A DNA stretch of 64,000 nucleotides, from positions 2,113,501 to 2,177,500 of the forward strand of contig NZ_CP118108.1 of assembly GCF_028747985.1 (NCBI RefSeq). Direction: 5' to 3'. This document shows, piece after piece, positions 9,429-19,192 of this stretch. The DNA is from Paenibacillus urinalis (GTDB lineage: Bacteria > Bacillota > Bacilli > Paenibacillales > Paenibacillaceae). The notes below the pieces were generated by a model, which saw only the letters and a list, made by a program, of their open reading frames with translations, was not told the origin of the DNA and did not search any database. The first letter of the stretch is position 1; each line of letters opens with the position of its first letter. A program made the position numbers and the translations under genes.

Positions 9429-10196
9429 ATGGAGTACAAACAGTGGTATATGGAATATAAAATACATAAGAACAGACCCGGCCTATTAGGTGATATTGCT
9501 TCAATGCTGGGTATGCTCGAAGTGAACATTTTGACAATAAACGGAGTCGAGGGCAAGACAAGAGGTATGCTTCTTGAATCTGACGACGATGAGAAAATAA
9601 AGCTTCTTGGAGAAATGCTCAAGAAGGTTAACAATATTACGGTGACTGCGCTTCGTGCGCCGAGGCTTGTTGATATATTGGCCGTGCGTCACGGCAGATA
9701 TATTGATCGGGATTCGGATGACCGTAAGACGTTCCGCTTTACCCGTGACGAACTGGGTCTCCTTGTGGACTTTTTGGGTGAAGTATTCAAGAGAGAAGGT
9801 AATCATGTCATTGGTCTTCGCGGGATGCCGCGAGTGGGCAAGACGGAATCCATTATTGCAGGCAGTGTCTGTGCTATGAAGCGATGGACTTTTGTTTCTT
9901 CTACGCTCCTTCGTCAAACGATCAGGAGTCAAATGTCGGAGGACGAGATGAATCCGAACAATGTATTTATCATTGATGGTATTGTGAGCACAATTAGATC
10001 CAATGAAAAACATTATAATCTGCTCCAGGAAATTATGAATATGCCGAGCACCAAGGTTATTGAGCATCCGGATATTTTTGTTCAGGAGTCTGAATACGAC
10101 TACAATAATTTTGATATTATTATTGAGCTTCGCAATAATCCGGATGAAGAAATTTTATATGATACATTTACTGCAAATTATACAGACGATCTATAA
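9429..10196 (+). CDS. ymfK: DUF3388 protein YmfK (ACT-like domain plus P-loop)
   Basis: This 255-residue protein in the ymfK position has an N-terminal ACT-like stretch (HKNRPGLLGDIASMLGMLEV) typical of small-ligand sensors. A second half carries the P-loop GMPRVGKT near residue 137. The two parts suggest a ligand-responsive NTPase, but no biochemical role is established to my knowledge. ATG 9429 follows AGAGGTG. It has its own upstream region with an inverted repeat. Confidence 0.82.
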   Translation: MEYKQWYMEYKIHKNRPGLLGDIASMLGMLEVNILTINGVEGKTRGMLLESDDDEKIKLLGEMLKKVNNITVTALRAPRLVDILAVRHGRYIDRDSDDRKTFRFTRDELGLLVDFLGEVFKREGNHVIGLRGMPRVGKTESIIAGSVCAMKRWTFVSSTLLRQTIRSQMSEDEMNPNNVFIIDGIVSTIRSNEKHYNLLQEIMNMPSTKVIEHPDIFVQESEYDYNNFDIIIELRNNPDEEILYDTFTANYTDDL

Positions 10197-10274
10197 GATT
10201 AAATGACAATTTAAAGAAATGTGTTTATATATACAAGCATCTTAGCGAATACGAAAGAATGAGGAGGAATTGGC

Positions 10275-11270
10275 ATGTCTGAACTGGGTCAGCAGTTGAA
10301 GGAGGCCCGGCTGCAAAAAGGATTGAGTCTTGATGATGTTCAAGAGATGACAAAGATTAGAAAAAGGTATCTCGAAGCGATTGAATCGGGTGACTACAAA
10401 GTGCTGCCAGGCAGCTTCTATGTGCGGGCTTTTATTAAAACCTATGCAGAGACGGTGGGCTTGAATCCTGAAGTGCTGCTGGAGGGTCACAAGAAGGATG
10501 TTCCTGCTCCTGAGCAGGAAGCTACGATGGAACCTGTCATGCAGAAGCGTTCCAGCCGTCCGCAAGCAGAGCGGAACAATAAATGGCTGTCTATAGTTCT
10601 GCCATGGACTTTTTTAGCATTAATATTGGTACTTATTTATTTCTATTGGGTGCCTACCTTAAATCAGGCAGAAGATCCGAACGAGCCATCTACAGAACAA
10701 ACGGATAATCAGCCTGTAACGAACACACCTGAGCCTGATACAGGTGAAGATGCTGAAGATCCTGGATCTGAAGTAGGTGGCGGTGATCCGAACGGTGAGG
10801 ACAATCCAGATGCAACAGCACCTGAAGAGGGGACAGGCCAGGAAGAAGAACCTGCCGACGAAGAAACTGTAGAAGATGTTCCGGTTTCCGTTACAGAAAG
10901 CGGCAAATCAGGTAACATTACAATATTTGATGTGAGCGGCGGAAGTGCGGAAGAACCAATTACTGTTGAAGTTAAAGCTTCTGGCGAAAGCTGGCTTGAG
11001 ATGTACAATGGTGAGAATTCAAGCGGTGAGCAGCTAGTTTCTGGCTTAACGGCTGCTGGAGACAATCATAGCTTTGAGTTGACGTCGGAAGGAATGTACA
11101 TTAAGTCAGGCTATGCCCCAGCGACGGAAATCACTGTAAATGGTCAAGTGGTGACGGATGGCAAGACAACGAATCGTATTTTACTTCAGCTGGCTGAAGG
11201 CGAAAATAATGGTTCTGCACAAGATGGTACGAACAGCGATAGTGAATCGGGCTCTGAAGACGGTCAATAA
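10275..11270 (+). CDS. RodZ-like membrane-anchored helix-turn-helix protein (YmfM)
   Basis: This 331-residue protein has a RodZ layout: a cytoplasmic Cro/XRE-type helix-turn-helix (LGQQLKEARLQKGLSLDDVQ) in residues 4-75, one membrane segment near residues 105-125 (LSIVLPWTFLALILVLIYFY), an extracellular acidic Pro/Glu/Asp-rich linker to about residue 205, and a C-terminal DUF4115-type beta domain. RodZ links MreB to the cell-wall elongation machinery. ATG 10275 follows GAGGAGG. Its position before pgsA matches B. subtilis ymfM. Confidence 0.85.
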   Translation: MSELGQQLKEARLQKGLSLDDVQEMTKIRKRYLEAIESGDYKVLPGSFYVRAFIKTYAETVGLNPEVLLEGHKKDVPAPEQEATMEPVMQKRSSRPQAERNNKWLSIVLPWTFLALILVLIYFYWVPTLNQAEDPNEPSTEQTDNQPVTNTPEPDTGEDAEDPGSEVGGGDPNGEDNPDATAPEEGTGQEEEPADEETVEDVPVSVTESGKSGNITIFDVSGGSAEEPITVEVKASGESWLEMYNGENSSGEQLVSGLTAAGDNHSFELTSEGMYIKSGYAPATEITVNGQVVTDGKTTNRILLQLAEGENNGSAQDGTNSDSESGSEDGQ

Positions 11271-11285
11271 AATAGGTTTCATCGA

Positions 11286-11317
11286 ACATGTACAGCGCAT
11301 TCGCTGTACATGTTTTT
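11286..11317 (+). terminator. Terminator after the rodZ-like gene
   Basis: ACATGTACAGCG (11286-11297) and CGCTGTACATGT (11302-11313) are perfect 12-base arms around a 4-base loop, followed by a T-run. Confidence 0.92.
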
Positions 11318-11426
11318 ACGAGTTATCGTGTAGGACATACCTTAAACGCATGATTAGACTTCACATGTATGGTTTTAATATAATGGTACACAAGGTCAAA
11401 TTACATCGAAGGGAAGTGTTATTAAC

Positions 11427-11918
11427 ATGAGTTCAGAAAGTTCATTTGATATTGTATCCAAACTCGATTTGGCAGAATTAACGAACGCAGTTACACAAGC
11501 AGAGAAGGAAATAGGGAGTCGGTATGATTTTAAGGGAAGCAAAAGCAGCCTGAAGATTGAGAAGGATGCACTCATCATTGTTTCGGATGATGAATACAAG
11601 CTGAATGCAGTAATTGATGTACTGCAATCCAAGATGGTGAAGAGAGGTCTGCCTCTAAAAAACTTGGATTACGGCAAGATTGAACCTGCTTCTATGGGAA
11701 CCGTAAGGCAGCGTCTTGGCTTCAAACAGGGAATTGATCAGGACAATGCGAAGAAGATTAATATTCTGATTCGGGATTCCAAACTGAAGGTGAAGAGCCA
11801 GATTCAAGGAGATCAAATCCGTGTGACTGGAAAGAGTAAAAATGATCTTCAAGCGATTATTCAATTGCTGCGATCAAGTGATCTTCCACTGGATCTGCAA
11901 TTTACGAATATGAAGTAA
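11427..11918 (+). CDS. YajQ-family nucleotide-binding protein (UPF0234)
   Basis: This 163-residue YajQ-family protein has the family start [20 protein letters not shown] and the end [16 protein letters not shown]. YajQ proteins fold as two ferredoxin-like domains; some bind cyclic di-GMP. ATG 11427 follows GAAGGGAAG. It is monocistronic here, bounded by a terminator upstream and the pgsA promoter downstream. Insertion between the rodZ-like gene and pgsA differs from B. subtilis. Confidence 0.92.
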   Translation: MSSESSFDIVSKLDLAELTNAVTQAEKEIGSRYDFKGSKSSLKIEKDALIIVSDDEYKLNAVIDVLQSKMVKRGLPLKNLDYGKIEPASMGTVRQRLGFKQGIDQDNAKKINILIRDSKLKVKSQIQGDQIRVTGKSKNDLQAIIQLLRSSDLPLDLQFTNMK

Positions 11919-11997
11919 ACTGCTGTTCTTACTCTATCGCCTATGTAAATGATGCAAATGATGCTGTTCATTGCGTTCCTCTTAACGTATGTCTTTT

Positions 11998-12026
11998 TTG
12001 ACATGTAAATTGGGGTATAATATACT
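11998..12026 (+). promoter_or_regulatory. Strong SigA promoter of pgsA
   Basis: TTGACA (11998-12003), a 17-base spacer and TATACT (12021-12026). The implied leader before pgsA is about 115 bases. Confidence 0.8.
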
Positions 12027-12149
12027 CGGTGGGGACTTCTATACAGACATGAATGTTTGTTATTACTATTACATATCTCAGGCAGAAAAGACTTGGAGCA
12101 ACCTGATGCTTGTTCCTAATAGTACGATGTAAAGGGGAGGCGCTTTTTT

Positions 12150-12737
12150 TTGAATTTACCTAACCGGATTACACTGGCAAGAATTTTTATGATTCCGGTC
12201 ATGATGGTGTTCTTGCTTGTTGATTTTGATATGTATCCTTCGCCGATTCAGATTGGGGACTATACATTGCCGTACAACCAGCTTATTGGAGCAATAATAT
12301 TCATTATTGCGGCAAGCACGGATGGTATTGATGGATATATAGCCCGAAAGCATAATCTAGTTACTAACCTGGGCAAGCTTCTAGATCCACTCGCAGACAA
12401 GCTCCTTATTACTGCTGTGCTCGTATCTCTGGTTGAGATGGGAAGCATTCCTTCGTGGATTGCAGTTATTATTGTGAGCAGAGAGTTTGCCGTTACAGGT
12501 CTTCGGCAGATTGCACTGCTTGACGGCTCTGTCGTTGCTGCAAGTGCCTGGGGAAAGATCAAAACGATTGTTCAGATCGTGGCCATCTCGCTGCTGCTTC
12601 TGAACAATTTCCCGTTTGCCTTTATCGGAATACCGATGGATACCATATTAATATGGCTGGCAACCTTGATTACGATATACTCAGGCATTGATTATTTCGT
12701 GAAGAACAAGCATCTGCTGACCCAAACCAAAGCGTAA
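12150..12737 (+). CDS. pgsA: Phosphatidylglycerophosphate synthase PgsA
   Basis: This 195-residue integral membrane enzyme transfers sn-glycerol 3-phosphate to CDP-diacylglycerol, the first step to phosphatidylglycerol. The CDP-alcohol phosphotransferase signature is complete: DGIDGYIAR ... GKLLDPLADK (residues about 54-82). Several hydrophobic segments surround it. The start is TTG 12150, placed after GGGGAGG and a T-run. Confidence 0.95.
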   Translation: MNLPNRITLARIFMIPVMMVFLLVDFDMYPSPIQIGDYTLPYNQLIGAIIFIIAASTDGIDGYIARKHNLVTNLGKLLDPLADKLLITAVLVSLVEMGSIPSWIAVIIVSREFAVTGLRQIALLDGSVVAASAWGKIKTIVQIVAISLLLLNNFPFAFIGIPMDTILIWLATLITIYSGIDYFVKNKHLLTQTKA

Positions 12738-12754
12738 AATAAGGGCTCTCTGAC

Positions 12755-12785
12755 AAAAGCAATAGGTGATCCTATTGCTTTTTTT
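12755..12785 (+). terminator. Terminator after pgsA
   Basis: AAAAGCAATAGG, loop TGAT and CCTATTGCTTTT are followed by further T residues. Confidence 0.9.
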
Positions 12786-12821
12786 GAAAGTTTTATTCAA
12801 AGTTATAATTATGTATCCGAG

Positions 12822-12848
12822 AAATAGCTTCTAATATAGAAGCTATTT
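12822..12848 (+). repeat. Perfect 12-base hairpin upstream of cinA
   Basis: AAATAGCTTCTA (12822-12833) and TAGAAGCTATTT (12837-12848) are perfect inverse arms around ATA. There is no T-run after it. It ends 26 bases before cinA, so it could be an operator or a 5'-mRNA hairpin. Confidence 0.7.
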
Positions 12849-12874
12849 AACACAGTGGAAATGGGGGCATCGTC

Positions 12875-14140
12875 ATGAAAGCAGAAATTATTGCAGTAGG
12901 CACTGAGCTGTTGCTTGGGCAAATTGTAAATACGAACGCGCAATTTTTATCTAAAGAGCTGGCCGCGATCGGTATTGATGTCTATTTTCAAACAGTGGTT
13001 GGTGATAATGCGCTGCGGATGAAGCAGTCGATTGAGACAGCACAAAGCCGAGCCGATATCATTATTTTCTCGGGCGGAATTGGTCCGACACAGGATGATA
13101 TTACAAAAGATGTTGTAGCTGAGCTTCTGGGCAGAGAGCTTCATATTGAACAGCGGTCTCTGGATAAGATTGAGCAAATGTTTACGAGCCGCGGAACGCT
13201 GATGACCGAGAACAATAAGCGTCAAGCGACATTAATAGAAGGGGCAACTCCCCTTACGAACGAGACAGGGCTTGCTCTCGGAAATGCGATATTTCAAGAT
13301 GATCACTATTATATTATTTTGCCGGGACCTCCTAAAGAGTTGAAACCTATGTTCTCAAATCATGCTGTACCATGGCTTCAGCAGCATGCGCTTACCGGCG
13401 AGATGCCAATCTACTCCAAAATGCTGAAGTTTGCGGGGATCGGTGAATCTATGCTGGAGGATAAGCTGAAGGATCTTATTTCGGCACAGACCGATCCGAC
13501 GATTGCTCCTTATGCTGGAGAAGGTGAAGTGACGGTTCGTATCTCTACCAAAGCCGGAAGCGAAAGTGAAGCCATGGTCAAGTTGAATGAGCTTGAAGTG
13601 CAGATTCAACAGCGTCTGCCAGAGCATTTGTATGCAAGCCATGATATTCCTATTGAACATGTCATTGTAGAGATGATGGCGGACCGTGAACTGACCCTGG
13701 GGGCTGCAGAGAGCTGTACAGGCGGCCTGCTCATGGAGCTGCTGACATCCATACCGGGGAGCGGGACCATGCTTCGTGGCGGGATCGTGTGCTATACAAA
13801 TGAAATGAAGGAGAAGCTGCTGAATGTTCCCCATGCATATTTAGAAGGGGAGGATGCTCCTGGCGCGGTTAGCCCCGAAGTGGCTAAAGTGCTTGCAGAG
13901 CAGGTCCGGATGATAACCGATGCTGATTATGGATTGGCGGTTACGGGAGTAGCTGGCCCTGGTTATTCAGAGCGCAAGAAAGTTGGCCTTGTATATATCG
14001 GCATAGCGGAGCGTGGGGGAGAAACTGAGATCCACGAGCTTAACTTGAGCGGCAACCGGGAAACCATTCGTATTCGTTCAGCCAAAACGCTGCTGTACCG
14101 TTTATGGCGTAAGCTTGTTGAGAACGAGAAGCTGGATTGA
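12875..14140 (+). CDS. cinA: CinA (competence/damage-inducible protein)
   Basis: This 421-residue protein has the usual two domains: an N-terminal MoaB/Mog-like domain (TELLLGQIVNTNAQFLSKEL ... FSGGIGPTQDD ... LPGPPKELKPM) and a C-terminal CinA domain from about residue 262 (TLGAAESCTGGLL ... VTGVAGPG). The C-terminal domain of the family deamidates nicotinamide mononucleotide; the N-terminal domain may act on ADP-ribose. ATG 12875 follows ATGGGGG. Position before recA matches Bacillus and Streptococcus. Confidence 0.95.
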   Translation: MKAEIIAVGTELLLGQIVNTNAQFLSKELAAIGIDVYFQTVVGDNALRMKQSIETAQSRADIIIFSGGIGPTQDDITKDVVAELLGRELHIEQRSLDKIEQMFTSRGTLMTENNKRQATLIEGATPLTNETGLALGNAIFQDDHYYIILPGPPKELKPMFSNHAVPWLQQHALTGEMPIYSKMLKFAGIGESMLEDKLKDLISAQTDPTIAPYAGEGEVTVRISTKAGSESEAMVKLNELEVQIQQRLPEHLYASHDIPIEHVIVEMMADRELTLGAAESCTGGLLMELLTSIPGSGTMLRGGIVCYTNEMKEKLLNVPHAYLEGEDAPGAVSPEVAKVLAEQVRMITDADYGLAVTGVAGPGYSERKKVGLVYIGIAERGGETEIHELNLSGNRETIRIRSAKTLLYRLWRKLVENEKLD

Positions 14141-14206
14141 CACTACGGTAGACTGGTGTTCTAACCGTTTGACGATCAGCGAGGGAAGCAGTATACTGTA
14201 TATATC

Positions 14207-14251
14207 GGAAGAACCGAAGCGAACTCGTTTTGCGGTGGTTCTTCCTTTTTT
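14207..14251 (+). terminator. Terminator after cinA
   Basis: GGAAGAACC (14207-14215) pairs with GGTTCTTCC (14237-14245), followed by TTTTTT. recA therefore has its own promoter. Confidence 0.88.
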
Positions 14252-14314
14252 ATTTCATTATTCAAATATGAAAGTCAGAGAGAGACAGGTGGGCGCCCGC
14301 TCCTCCAAAAAAAA

Positions 14315-14328
14315 CGAATGTATGTTCT
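14315..14328 (+). promoter_or_regulatory. LexA/DinR box upstream of recA
   Basis: CGAATGTATGTTCT matches 12 of 14 positions of the Gram-positive SOS box CGAACRNRYGTTYC. It lies just upstream of the recA -35 element, consistent with damage induction. Confidence 0.72.
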
Positions 14329-14338
14329 CAAAAAATGC

Positions 14339-14367
14339 TTGGCAAACGACCATAAAGAGAGTATCAT
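14339..14367 (+). promoter_or_regulatory. recA promoter
   Basis: TTGGCA (14339-14344), a 17-base spacer and TATCAT (14362-14367). Confidence 0.65.
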
Positions 14368-14398
14368 ATACTTATAAACAAAGAAGGATGTGAGTTTA

Positions 14399-15460
14399 TT
14401 GTCAGATCGTCGTGCTGCGCTGGATATGGCGCTCCGTCAAATAGAGAAGCAATTTGGTAAAGGTTCAATTATGAAACTGGGTGAATCAACTCACATGCAA
14501 GTCGAAATTGTACCCAGTGGATCAATTGCTTTGGATATTGCACTAGGAACCGGCGGTTTCCCTAGAGGCCGGATTATTGAAATATATGGACCTGAATCTT
14601 CTGGTAAAACAACCGTTGCACTTCATGCTATTGCTGAAGTACAGAAGCAAGGTGGACAAGCTGCATTTATCGATGCAGAGCATGCTCTTGATCCGCAATA
14701 CGCTAGAAAGCTTGGCGTTAACATTGATGAATTGCTGTTGTCCCAGCCGGACACAGGTGAGCAAGGTCTAGAGATTGCAGAGGCGCTCGTAAGAAGTGGC
14801 GCGGTTGATATCGTTATTATTGACTCTGTAGCTGCACTCGTGCCGAAGGCAGAGATTGAAGGCGATATGGGCGATTCCCACGTTGGTCTTCAAGCACGTC
14901 TGATGTCTCAAGCTCTTCGTAAGCTGTCTGGTGCGATCAGCAAATCCAAGACGATCGCGATCTTTATTAATCAGCTTCGTGAGAAAGTCGGCATCATGTT
15001 TGGTAACCCAGAGACGACTCCTGGTGGTCGTGCTCTTAAGTTCTACTCCACTGTACGTCTTGACGTACGCCGTGTAGAGAGCATCAAGATGGGGAACGAT
15101 GTTGTCGGGAACCGGACTCGGATTAAGGTCGTGAAGAATAAGGTTGCTCCTCCATTTAAGCAAGCAGAAGTTGATATTATGTATGGTGAAGGAATTTCCA
15201 GAGAAGGAAGTTTGCTCGACATCGCCACAGAATACAACATCGTGGATAAGAGTGGTGCGTGGTATTCCTATAACGGTGACCGTTTAGGCCAAGGACGTGA
15301 GAATTCGAAGCAGTTCTTGAAGGAGAATCCTGAGCTTACACAAACTATTGAGCTGAAAGTGCGTGAAGCAAGCAACTTAACAACGACGGTTCCAGCTCAG
15401 TCTGATGCTGAGAAAGCGAAGGAAGCTGAAGAAGAACAGGAATTGTTCGAAATAGAATAA
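14399..15460 (+). CDS. recA: Recombinase RecA
   Basis: This 353-residue RecA catalyses homologous pairing and LexA self-cleavage. Walker A is GPESSGKT (about residues 64-71), Walker B is [10 protein letters not shown], and the loop regions [19 protein letters not shown] and [14 protein letters not shown] are conserved. The frame is open to GTG 14390, but TTG 14399 gives the conserved MSDRRAALD start after AAGAAGGATGTGA. The tail is acidic, as usual. Confidence 0.98.
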   Translation: MSDRRAALDMALRQIEKQFGKGSIMKLGESTHMQVEIVPSGSIALDIALGTGGFPRGRIIEIYGPESSGKTTVALHAIAEVQKQGGQAAFIDAEHALDPQYARKLGVNIDELLLSQPDTGEQGLEIAEALVRSGAVDIVIIDSVAALVPKAEIEGDMGDSHVGLQARLMSQALRKLSGAISKSKTIAIFINQLREKVGIMFGNPETTPGGRALKFYSTVRLDVRRVESIKMGNDVVGNRTRIKVVKNKVAPPFKQAEVDIMYGEGISREGSLLDIATEYNIVDKSGAWYSYNGDRLGQGRENSKQFLKENPELTQTIELKVREASNLTTTVPAQSDAEKAKEAEEEQELFEIE

Positions 15461-15483
15461 AAGTATTCTTTTGATTTTCTGTA

Positions 15484-15514
15484 AACCGCAGCTCACTTTG
15501 ATCTGCGGTTTTTT
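15484..15514 (+). terminator. Terminator after recA
   Basis: AACCGCAG (15484-15491) pairs with CTGCGGTT (15503-15510), followed by TTTT. Confidence 0.85.
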
Positions 15515-15570
15515 GTCTAGTTATACAGATACACCACAAATTTAGTAATGAGGGAAGTGAGAGACACAGG

Positions 15571-16308
15571 ATGAATGACAATTACGAGCAGGATATGAAC
15601 CAGGACATAGAGCAGGGTGTCTCCCATTTTCCTAATGAATCACTAGAGATCACTCGAGTGGAGAAGCTGCGAGGGCGTGAAGCGAGGTATATGATATCGT
15701 TTGGTCCGTATGAGTTGTCTGTATTAGAAGACGTAATGATCAAATACCGAATGATCAAGGGGAATTCATTTCACAAGACGGAGCTTGAAGAAATTGTTAT
15801 AGCTGATGAGAAGCAGCGAGCTTATGTACAAAGTCTAAAATTCCTTGAACGGAAGCCGCGGACAAGGCACGAGATGGCACAGAAGCTGAAGCAAAAGGAA
15901 TATGTGGACTCAATAATTGAAGAGGTATTATCAAGGTTGGAGCGAGAGAGGCTGATTGATGACGCATTCTACGCAAAAGAATGGGCCATACAGCGTATTT
16001 CCAACCACCGAAAGGGGAAACTGTGGGTAGGGCAGGAGCTTCGGCAGAAAGGAATAGCCAAAGAACATATTCAGCTTGCTCTTGGAGAAGTCAGTGTTGA
16101 GGAAGAATGGGACAGCGCGATGACTGCTGGACGGAAGAAGTGGGATCAGATTAAAGGGGATGTGCTCGAGAAGAAGCGTAAAACCTACCCCTTCTTAATG
16201 CGCCGTGGATATTCTGGAGAGGTAACAAGGAAGGTAATAGGGCAGCTTCAATCACAGTATACGGATGAGTATACAGGGGAAGTCGATGAAGAGGATATAT
16301 TGGACTAA
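15571..16308 (+). CDS. recX: RecX regulatory protein
   Basis: This 245-residue, helix-rich, highly charged protein is of the RecX family, which caps or disassembles RecA filaments. Diagnostic stretches are LERKPRTRHEMAQKLKQKEY, RLERERLIDDAFYAKEW and LRQKGIAKEHIQLAL, the tandem three-helix repeats of RecX. Residues 1-60 are a less conserved extension. ATG 15571 lies 14 bases after AGGGAAGTG. It sits directly after recA, as in many bacteria. Confidence 0.9.
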   Translation: MNDNYEQDMNQDIEQGVSHFPNESLEITRVEKLRGREARYMISFGPYELSVLEDVMIKYRMIKGNSFHKTELEEIVIADEKQRAYVQSLKFLERKPRTRHEMAQKLKQKEYVDSIIEEVLSRLERERLIDDAFYAKEWAIQRISNHRKGKLWVGQELRQKGIAKEHIQLALGEVSVEEEWDSAMTAGRKKWDQIKGDVLEKKRKTYPFLMRRGYSGEVTRKVIGQLQSQYTDEYTGEVDEEDILD

Positions 16309-16338
16309 GAAGGTCCATAGCATAAAAAGCGCATTCTC

Positions 16339-16368
16339 TTGACAATTTCTTAACACGAATACTAAAAT
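16339..16368 (+). promoter_or_regulatory. Candidate SigA promoter of rny
   Basis: TTGACA (16339-16344), an 18-base spacer and TAAAAT (16363-16368). The 323-base gap between recX and rny otherwise holds no supported gene; the implied rny leader is about 255 bases. Confidence 0.55.
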
Positions 16369-16631
16369 GTACATGAGTCCCATATGCGAATAAGTATTTT
16401 TTCCTTCCAAAAAAATCCTTTGTTCGACCTTCGTATGGTCCACTCGTTTAATGATGTAAGACCATTGCTTTTGTCGATGGTAATATGTACATGCCCTGCG
16501 TGTACAACAAGAAGACGGTGATTGCGACCGTTTCCATTTTTATTTTTGTAAAATGTGTAAGATTTGAACACAACAATTGCAAATATCCCAAGGAGAAATC
16601 CCTTGGAGGAATCAACGAGGAGGTGAACATA

Positions 16632-18179
16632 ATGGGTGTAGACATCCTGATTCTCGTTGTTGCCGCTTTAGCTACTGGGGTTATTGGGTTCCTTGCCGGA
16701 TATTTTATTCGCAAATCTTTAGCTGAGGCTAAAATTTCTAGCGCGGAAGAAGCTGCTGTCCAAATCGTAGAGAATGCGAGAAAGGATGCAGAGGCGCTGA
16801 AGAAAGAAACGGTACTGGAAGCAAAGGACGAAGTCCATCGTGTACGTACCGAAGCTGAAAAAGACATTCGTGAGCGTCGAAATGAAGTTCAACGACAAGA
16901 AAGACGATTGTTGCAAAAGGAAGAGTCGCTGGATAAAAAAATGGAGTCCTTGGAACGCAAAGAAGAACAAGTGGCCAACAAAGAGAAACGTATTGATGAA
17001 ACACAGCAACAAATTGAAATGATCTACAAGAGTCAGGTCACTGAGCTTGAGCGAATCTCTAATCTGACGATGGAGGATGCGAGAAGCATCATCTTATCTA
17101 ACGTAGAGCAAGAGGTTCGACTGGAAACAGCTCAGATGATTAAAGAGATTGAACAGCAGGCGAAGGAAGAAGCTGACAAGAAATCTCGTGAAATTATTAC
17201 CTTGGCGATTCAGCGTTGTGCAGCAGACCATGTTGCGGAAACAACCGTATCTGTTGTAACACTGCCTAACGAAGAAATGAAGGGCCGTATTATCGGTCGT
17301 GAAGGCCGTAACATTCGTGCTCTTGAAACCCTTACTGGGATTGACCTCATTATCGATGATACACCGGAAGCGGTTATATTGTCCGGATTTGATCCGATTC
17401 GCCGTGAGATTGCCCGCACCGCCTTGGAGAAATTGGTGGCTGATGGACGTATTCATCCAGCTCGAATTGAAGAGATGGTTGAGAAGTCTCGCAAAGAGGT
17501 GGATGAACGTATTCGTGAATATGGAGAACAAGCTACTTTCGAAGTGGGAGTACATGGTCTTCATCCGGATTTGATCAAAATTTTGGGCCGTTTGAAATTC
17601 CGTACAAGTTATGGACAGAACGTACTGAAGCATTCGATGGAAGTCGCATATTTAACAGGGCTTATGGCTGGAGAGCTTGGCGAGGATATCGTGCTTGCTA
17701 AACGTGCCGGGCTCCTTCATGATATCGGTAAAGCACTGGATCACGAAGTGGAAGGCTCACACGTGGAGATTGGTGTGGAGCTGGCGAAGAAATACAAAGA
17801 ACATCCGGTTGTAATCAACAGTATTGCCTCTCACCATGGAGATGCGGAAGCAACTTCAGTGATTGCGATGCTGGTGGGTGCAGCGGACGCTCTGTCAGCA
17901 GCAAGACCAGGGGCACGTCGTGAAACGCTCGAAACCTACATCAAGCGTCTGGAGAAGCTCGAAGCGATCTCAGAATCGTTTGAAGGTGTTGAGAAATCAT
18001 ATGCGATTCAAGCTGGACGTGAGATTCGTGTTATGGTTCAGCCGGACAAGATTGATGATGCAGAGTCATTCCGCTTAGCTCGAGATATTTCCAAAATGAT
18101 CGAGAATGAGCTGGATTACCCTGGACACATCAAGGTTACGGTCCTTAGAGAGACACGTGCAGTGGAATATGCGAAATAA
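16632..18179 (+). CDS. rny: Ribonuclease Y
   Basis: This 515-residue endoribonuclease initiates decay of much Bacillota mRNA at the membrane. It has an N-terminal membrane segment (residues about 4-24), a long coiled coil (about 30-205), a KH domain ([21 protein letters not shown]) and an HD domain ([12 protein letters not shown]). The frame is open upstream to 16485, but ATG 16632 follows GAGGAGGTGA and gives the family-typical length of about 520. RNase J at the window start is a known partner in RNA turnover. Confidence 0.97.
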   Translation: MGVDILILVVAALATGVIGFLAGYFIRKSLAEAKISSAEEAAVQIVENARKDAEALKKETVLEAKDEVHRVRTEAEKDIRERRNEVQRQERRLLQKEESLDKKMESLERKEEQVANKEKRIDETQQQIEMIYKSQVTELERISNLTMEDARSIILSNVEQEVRLETAQMIKEIEQQAKEEADKKSREIITLAIQRCAADHVAETTVSVVTLPNEEMKGRIIGREGRNIRALETLTGIDLIIDDTPEAVILSGFDPIRREIARTALEKLVADGRIHPARIEEMVEKSRKEVDERIREYGEQATFEVGVHGLHPDLIKILGRLKFRTSYGQNVLKHSMEVAYLTGLMAGELGEDIVLAKRAGLLHDIGKALDHEVEGSHVEIGVELAKKYKEHPVVINSIASHHGDAEATSVIAMLVGAADALSAARPGARRETLETYIKRLEKLEAISESFEGVEKSYAIQAGREIRVMVQPDKIDDAESFRLARDISKMIENELDYPGHIKVTVLRETRAVEYAK

Positions 18180-18214
18180 GGATTATGCATAATCCTTGAA
18201 TAAGAATGAACGTC

Positions 18215-18244
18215 AGAAAGTGGCCGGATAACGGCCACTTTTCT
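18215..18244 (+). terminator. Terminator after rny
   Basis: AAGTGGCCG, loop GATAA and CGGCCACTT are followed by TTCT. It separates rny from ymdB. Confidence 0.82.
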
Positions 18245-18297
18245 CATTCATAGATGATTCTTGATTTATTAATTGGGTTAATAAGGAGGCAACGCAC

Positions 18298-19095
18298 ATT
18301 AAAGTTTTATTCATAGGTGACATTGTAGGCAGCGTTGGTCGTACAGCAGTGAAAGAGAATTTACCTTATCTCAAATCGAAATACAATCCTCACATCATTA
18401 TTGCCAATGGTGAGAATGCAGCGTCTGGCCGCGGTATCACTCAAGCGATCGCCAGACAATTTTTCGATTGGGGAATTCACGGCATCACCATGGGGAATCA
18501 CACATGGGATAATCGGGATATTTTCGAGTTCATCGAGGATGAGCCGCGTTTGATTCGGCCTGCCAATTTTCCGGATAACACCACTCCAGGCAACGGTCAT
18601 GCCGTCATCAAGGCTAACGGTAAAGAGCTAGCCATTGTTAATCTTCAAGGCCGTACCTTTTTGCCGCCGCTGGATTGTCCCTTCCGCAAAGCAGATGAGT
18701 TGGTGGATGAGCTTAAGAAGAAGCACAAGTGCATTCTAGTCGACTTCCATGCTGAAGCCACTTCGGAGAAGATTGCCATGGGCTGGTATCTCGACGGAAG
18801 AGCATCGATGGTCGTGGGGACGCATACACACGTCCAAAGCAATGATGAGCGAATCTTGCCAGAAGGAACAGCGGTTATTACAGACGTTGGCATGGTAGGC
18901 CCAAGAGACGGCATACTTGGCATGAAGCGGGATGCTGTATTACAGAAATTCCTGACAGGCTTGCCGGTTCGGTTCAATGTGGATGAAGGGAAGTGGCATT
19001 TCCACGCGGTAGTCGTTGAGATGGAGGAGTCCACTGGCAGAGCAGTGAAGATCGAGAAGATCAGACTTATGGAAGATGAGTGGCGCATGGAATAA
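18298..19095 (+). CDS. ymdB: YmdB-family phosphodiesterase, apparent ATT start
   Basis: This 265-residue TIGR00282-type metallophosphoesterase corresponds to B. subtilis YmdB, a 2',3'-cyclic-nucleotide phosphodiesterase that influences biofilm and motility decisions. Metal-ligand motifs are GDIVGS (residues 7-12), NGENAA, GNHTWD, DFHAEATSEK and GTHTHVQ. The conserved N terminus KVLFIGDIVG begins right after an ATT codon at 18298, eight bases downstream of AAGGAGG (18283-18289). The next usual start, GTG 18349, would remove the first metal-binding motif. I therefore infer initiation at ATT, unless the base is a sequencing error for ATG, GTG or TTG. Confidence 0.9.
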   Translation: MKVLFIGDIVGSVGRTAVKENLPYLKSKYNPHIIIANGENAASGRGITQAIARQFFDWGIHGITMGNHTWDNRDIFEFIEDEPRLIRPANFPDNTTPGNGHAVIKANGKELAIVNLQGRTFLPPLDCPFRKADELVDELKKKHKCILVDFHAEATSEKIAMGWYLDGRASMVVGTHTHVQSNDERILPEGTAVITDVGMVGPRDGILGMKRDAVLQKFLTGLPVRFNVDEGKWHFHAVVVEMEESTGRAVKIEKIRLMEDEWRME

Positions 19096-19164
19096 AGGCT
19101 GCTCATAGCAAGGTGGGCCTTCGTATTCACCATCCATTGCAAGCACAGATGAGGCTGTAAAAAA

Positions 19165-19192
19165 GAAGGAATTTTTTTGTATCTCGCGAATA
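19165..19192 (+). promoter_or_regulatory. Candidate SigH promoter of spoVS
   Basis: GAAGGAATT (19165-19173), 11 bases, then CGCGAATA. This closely fits the sigma-H pattern RNAGGAWWW-N11/12-RNNGAAT (one mismatch at the first -10 position). B. subtilis spoVS is sigma-H controlled. The implied leader is about 170 bases. Confidence 0.55.

Noticed and set aside
16485..16631. 49-codon N-terminal extension of RNase Y
   Set aside because: The segment is unlike RNase Y; ATG 16632 follows GAGGAGGTGA and directly precedes the membrane anchor.
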